Shown here in pieces: positions 62,244 through 64,000 of a DNA stretch of 64,000 bases (position 1 is its first letter; the number at the start of each line of letters is the position of its first letter). The translations under genes were made by a program, and so were the position numbers. The stretch is from assembly GCF_018861315.1 (NCBI RefSeq), contig NZ_JAHLDL010000001.1, forward strand, positions 187,923-251,922. Direction: 5' to 3'. The DNA is from Clostridium bowmanii. Lineage in GTDB: Bacteria; Bacillota; Clostridia; Clostridiales; Clostridiaceae. Below the pieces are notes generated by a model. It was not told the DNA's origin. It made no database searches and saw only the letters and a program-made list of their open reading frames with translations.

Positions 62244-63140
62244 CTATTCTGACAGTCTCTTTTCAAGTACTTGGCTTATGTCAAAGTTTTCTATTTGAAG
62301 GTAATATTCAGCACAATCTATTAGTGCTTTCATAGGCACAAGTCCAATAACTTCACTACCTACAACTGAAACACCATATCTCATAGCTTCCATTTTAACC
62401 ATTTCATGAGCTCTGTACACTGCTGTCTTTTCATAATTTACAAGGTTCATAGAAATCTGTACTATATTTCTCTCATGAAGTTTAACACCCATAGCCTTTA
62501 CAAATCTAAGTCCTCCGCCTATAAATCTTACCTTTTTACCAATAGCAGTTGCTATTTCCATATTATCTGTACCTAAGTTAACATTGTATGCTACAAGGGG
62601 AAATCTAGCTCCTATAACTGTACATCCACTTTTTTCATTCATTTCACATGGGCCAAAATCAGGTTTCCATTCTGGAAGTTTTATTTTTTCAAAGAAACCT
62701 TCGTACTGTCCTTTTCTAATATTGGCAAGATTTGTCCGTTCCTTACTAGAAGCTGCATCTTCGTAAAGATAAACAGGTATGTTTAATTCACTAGCAACCT
62801 TTTCCCCAAGCTCTTTAGCCATTTCAACACATTCCTCCGTAGTAATATCCTGTATTGGAATAAATGGAACCACATCTGTAGCACCCATTCTTGGATGAGC
62901 ACCTGTATGATGCCTCATATCTATAAGCTCTGATGCTCTTTTTATTAACTTAAAAGCAGCATTTTTAGCATCTTCAGGTGCAGCAACAAAAGTAACAACT
63001 GTCCTGTTATGATCTTTATCTGAGGAATAGTCAAGTAATTTTACATTTTCTGTATTTCTAACCTCATCAAGTATACTTTCGATTATCTTCTTATCTCTTC
63101 CTTCACTAAAATTCGGAACACATTCTACTAATTTTCCCAT
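62244..63140 (-). CDS. ftcD: Glutamate formimidoyltransferase
   Basis: 298 aa, matching the N-terminal transferase domain of FTCD. MGKLVECVPNFSEGRDKKIIESI and RTVVTFVAAPEDAKNAAFKLIKRASELIDMRHHTGAHPRMGATDVVPFIP carry the conserved formimino-glutamate and THF residues (RHHTGAHPRMGATDV is diagnostic). It moves the formimino group of N-formiminoglutamate to THF, releasing glutamate. The cyclodeaminase is a separate gene here (fchA). The start follows AAAGGAGATATAATAAT. Confidence 0.95.
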   Translation of the reverse strand: MGKLVECVPNFSEGRDKKIIESILDEVRNTENVKLLDYSSDKDHNRTVVTFVAAPEDAKNAAFKLIKRASELIDMRHHTGAHPRMGATDVVPFIPIQDITTEECVEMAKELGEKVASELNIPVYLYEDAASSKERTNLANIRKGQYEGFFEKIKLPEWKPDFGPCEMNEKSGCTVIGARFPLVAYNVNLGTDNMEIATAIGKKVRFIGGGLRFVKAMGVKLHERNIVQISMNLVNYEKTAVYRAHEMVKMEAMRYGVSVVGSEVIGLVPMKALIDCAEYYLQIENFDISQVLEKRLSE

Positions 63141-63178
63141 ATTATTATATCTCCTTTACCACTGTATTTTTTATATTC

Positions 63179-64000
63179 CTATACATTAACAACTAAATTT
63201 CCATTTTTAATTACTTTCTCTACAATATTTATGCCAGTATTATATGGTATAAAATTATAAGAAGGATATTTTAAAATAATAATATCACCTTTTTTACCTG
63301 GGTCTATGCTCCCTATGGAATCTGCTCTACCCACAGCAGCCGCGCCGTTTATTGTAAGCGCTGTTATAGCCTCTTCCATACTCATCTTCATATATATAGC
63401 TGCCACTCCAAATACCAAAGGTATTGAATATGTAAAACAGCTTCCTGGATTAAAATCTGTTGCCAGTGCTACTGCGCAACCGCTATCAATTATTTCCCTT
63501 GCCCTTGCATATGGCTCTTTTAAGCAAAATGCAGTACATGGAAGGAGAGTAGTAATTACCTTTTTCTCTGCCATGGCTTTTATACCCTCATCTGACGCAT
63601 GCAATAGATGGTCAGCTGATATTGCGCCAACTTCTGCTGCAAGCTCCGCTCCCCCAAGAGTTACTATTTCATCTGCATGGAGTTTAAGTTTAAAACCCAT
63701 TTCCTTTGCTTTTGAAAGAAGTTTTCTTGATTCCGCTACAGAAAAAACTTTGTCTTCACAAAAAACATCGCAAAACTCTGCAAGATTTTCATCTTTAATT
63801 ACAGGGAGTACCTTCTTTATAATAAAGTCAATATACTCATTGTTTTTTCCTTTGTATTCAGGTGGAACTGAATGTGCACCTAAAAATGTAGTTACCACGT
63901 CCATAGCATGTTCTTCGTTAAGACTCTTCATAACCTTAAGTTGCTTTATTTCTGTGTCAAAATCAAGGCCATAACCGCTTTTACCTTCTACAGTTGTTAC
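63179..64000 (-). CDS. hutI: Imidazolonepropionase (N-terminus beyond window)
   Basis: 274 codons to the window edge, so the start is not visible; an ATG at 63931 is internal. TTVEGKSGYGLDFDTEIKQL, LHADEIVTLGGAELAAEVG (metal His), LPCTAFCLKEPYARAREII and ALATDFNPGSC (metal Asp) match HutI of the amidohydrolase superfamily. It opens the imidazolone ring to N-formimino-L-glutamate, the substrate of the next gene, ftcD, which starts 38 bases downstream. hutH and hutU probably lie upstream of the window. Confidence 0.94.
   Translation of the reverse strand, partial: VTTVEGKSGYGLDFDTEIKQLKVMKSLNEEHAMDVVTTFLGAHSVPPEYKGKNNEYIDFIIKKVLPVIKDENLAEFCDVFCEDKVFSVAESRKLLSKAKEMGFKLKLHADEIVTLGGAELAAEVGAISADHLLHASDEGIKAMAEKKVITTLLPCTAFCLKEPYARAREIIDSGCAVALATDFNPGSCFTYSIPLVFGVAAIYMKMSMEEAITALTINGAAAVGRADSIGSIDPGKKGDIIILKYPSYNFIPYNTGINIVEKVIKNGNLVVNV

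Noticed and set aside
59890-63974. Long plus-strand open frames opposite the histidine/folate genes
   Set aside because: Antisense shadows: the minus-strand proteins have unambiguous family signatures and ribosome binding sites.

Overview
The window is a low-GC (roughly 30 % G+C by eye), densely coded chromosomal segment of an anaerobic Firmicute, most likely a Clostridium in the strict sense. The indicators are AGGAGG-type ribosome binding sites, frequent TTG/GTG starts, a CpII-like [FeFe]-hydrogenase, a C. beijerinckii-type secondary alcohol dehydrogenase, a C-GCAxxG-C-C protein, EFR1 and DUF362 ferredoxin proteins, and a formiminotransferase/cyclodeaminase/formate-THF-ligase histidine fermentation operon. 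No rRNA, tRNA, prophage, insertion sequence or CRISPR array was recognised. The species cannot be fixed from the sequence alone.

Layout. 1-4.3 kb: a sugar module (LacI-family repressor cut by the window edge, aldose-epimerase-like protein, Na+/sugar symporter) carrying three copies of one 14-bp operator-like palindrome. 4.3-6.6 kb: a GlpA-like FAD oxidoreductase with a nine-base homopolymeric G ribosome binding site, and a C-GCAxxG-C-C protein. 6.7-8.1 kb: decaying DNA with a TDT-family transporter broken by a stop codon and a fossil of a copper P-type ATPase. 8.1-12.7 kb: a diguanylate cyclase with a cytosolic LacI-type sugar-sensor domain, a divergent beta-carbonic anhydrase and an APC permease. 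12.9-20.6 kb: two NlpC/P60 wall hydrolases, an AI-2E family permease, a DUF3048 lipoprotein, an EamA exporter and an ion-transporter-superfamily permease. 20.6-25 kb: a redox block (DUF362 ferredoxin protein, MarR regulator, EFR1 flavodoxin-ferredoxin, [FeFe]-hydrogenase, and the fossil of a 2Fe-2S ferredoxin gene). 25-29.8 kb: a two-domain amidase whose first catalytic domain is dead, a phosphodiester glycosidase, a C39-like protein and a CsbD protein.

30-32.6 kb: an SsuABC/NMT1-type ABC transporter behind a short leader that ends in an intrinsic terminator. The upstream hairpin loop is complementary to the terminator, so this is a riboswitch/attenuator candidate. 32.7-37.3 kb: phosphoglycerate mutase, alcohol dehydrogenase, and a YdjG-like/YdjI-like zinc-ribbon plus SPFH pair. 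37.6-41.9 kb: a lantibiotic or cationic-peptide resistance module (LanFEG-type ABC transporter plus two-component system, like C. difficile CprABC-KR). 42.1-45.4 kb: a second two-component system with a TPR lipoprotein. 45.6-50.3 kb: a SEC-C protein, a chemotaxis receptor and an orphan 408-aa protein.

50.4-53.6 kb: an NAD salvage operon (NrtR-like regulator, nicotinamidase-like hydrolase, nicotinate phosphoribosyltransferase). 53.8-59 kb: YARHG protein, PpaX-like phosphatase, a 54-aa acidic protein, DbpA helicase, DUF1186 protein and two small gene remnants. 59-64 kb: the histidine/folate operon (hutI, partial; ftcD; fhs; fchA) followed by a folate-type ECF S component. This operon turns imidazolone propionate into glutamate and formimino-THF, releases ammonia, and can recover ATP through formate-THF ligase.

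Transcription is punctuated by strong hairpin terminators. Two sequence families of these recur three times each.
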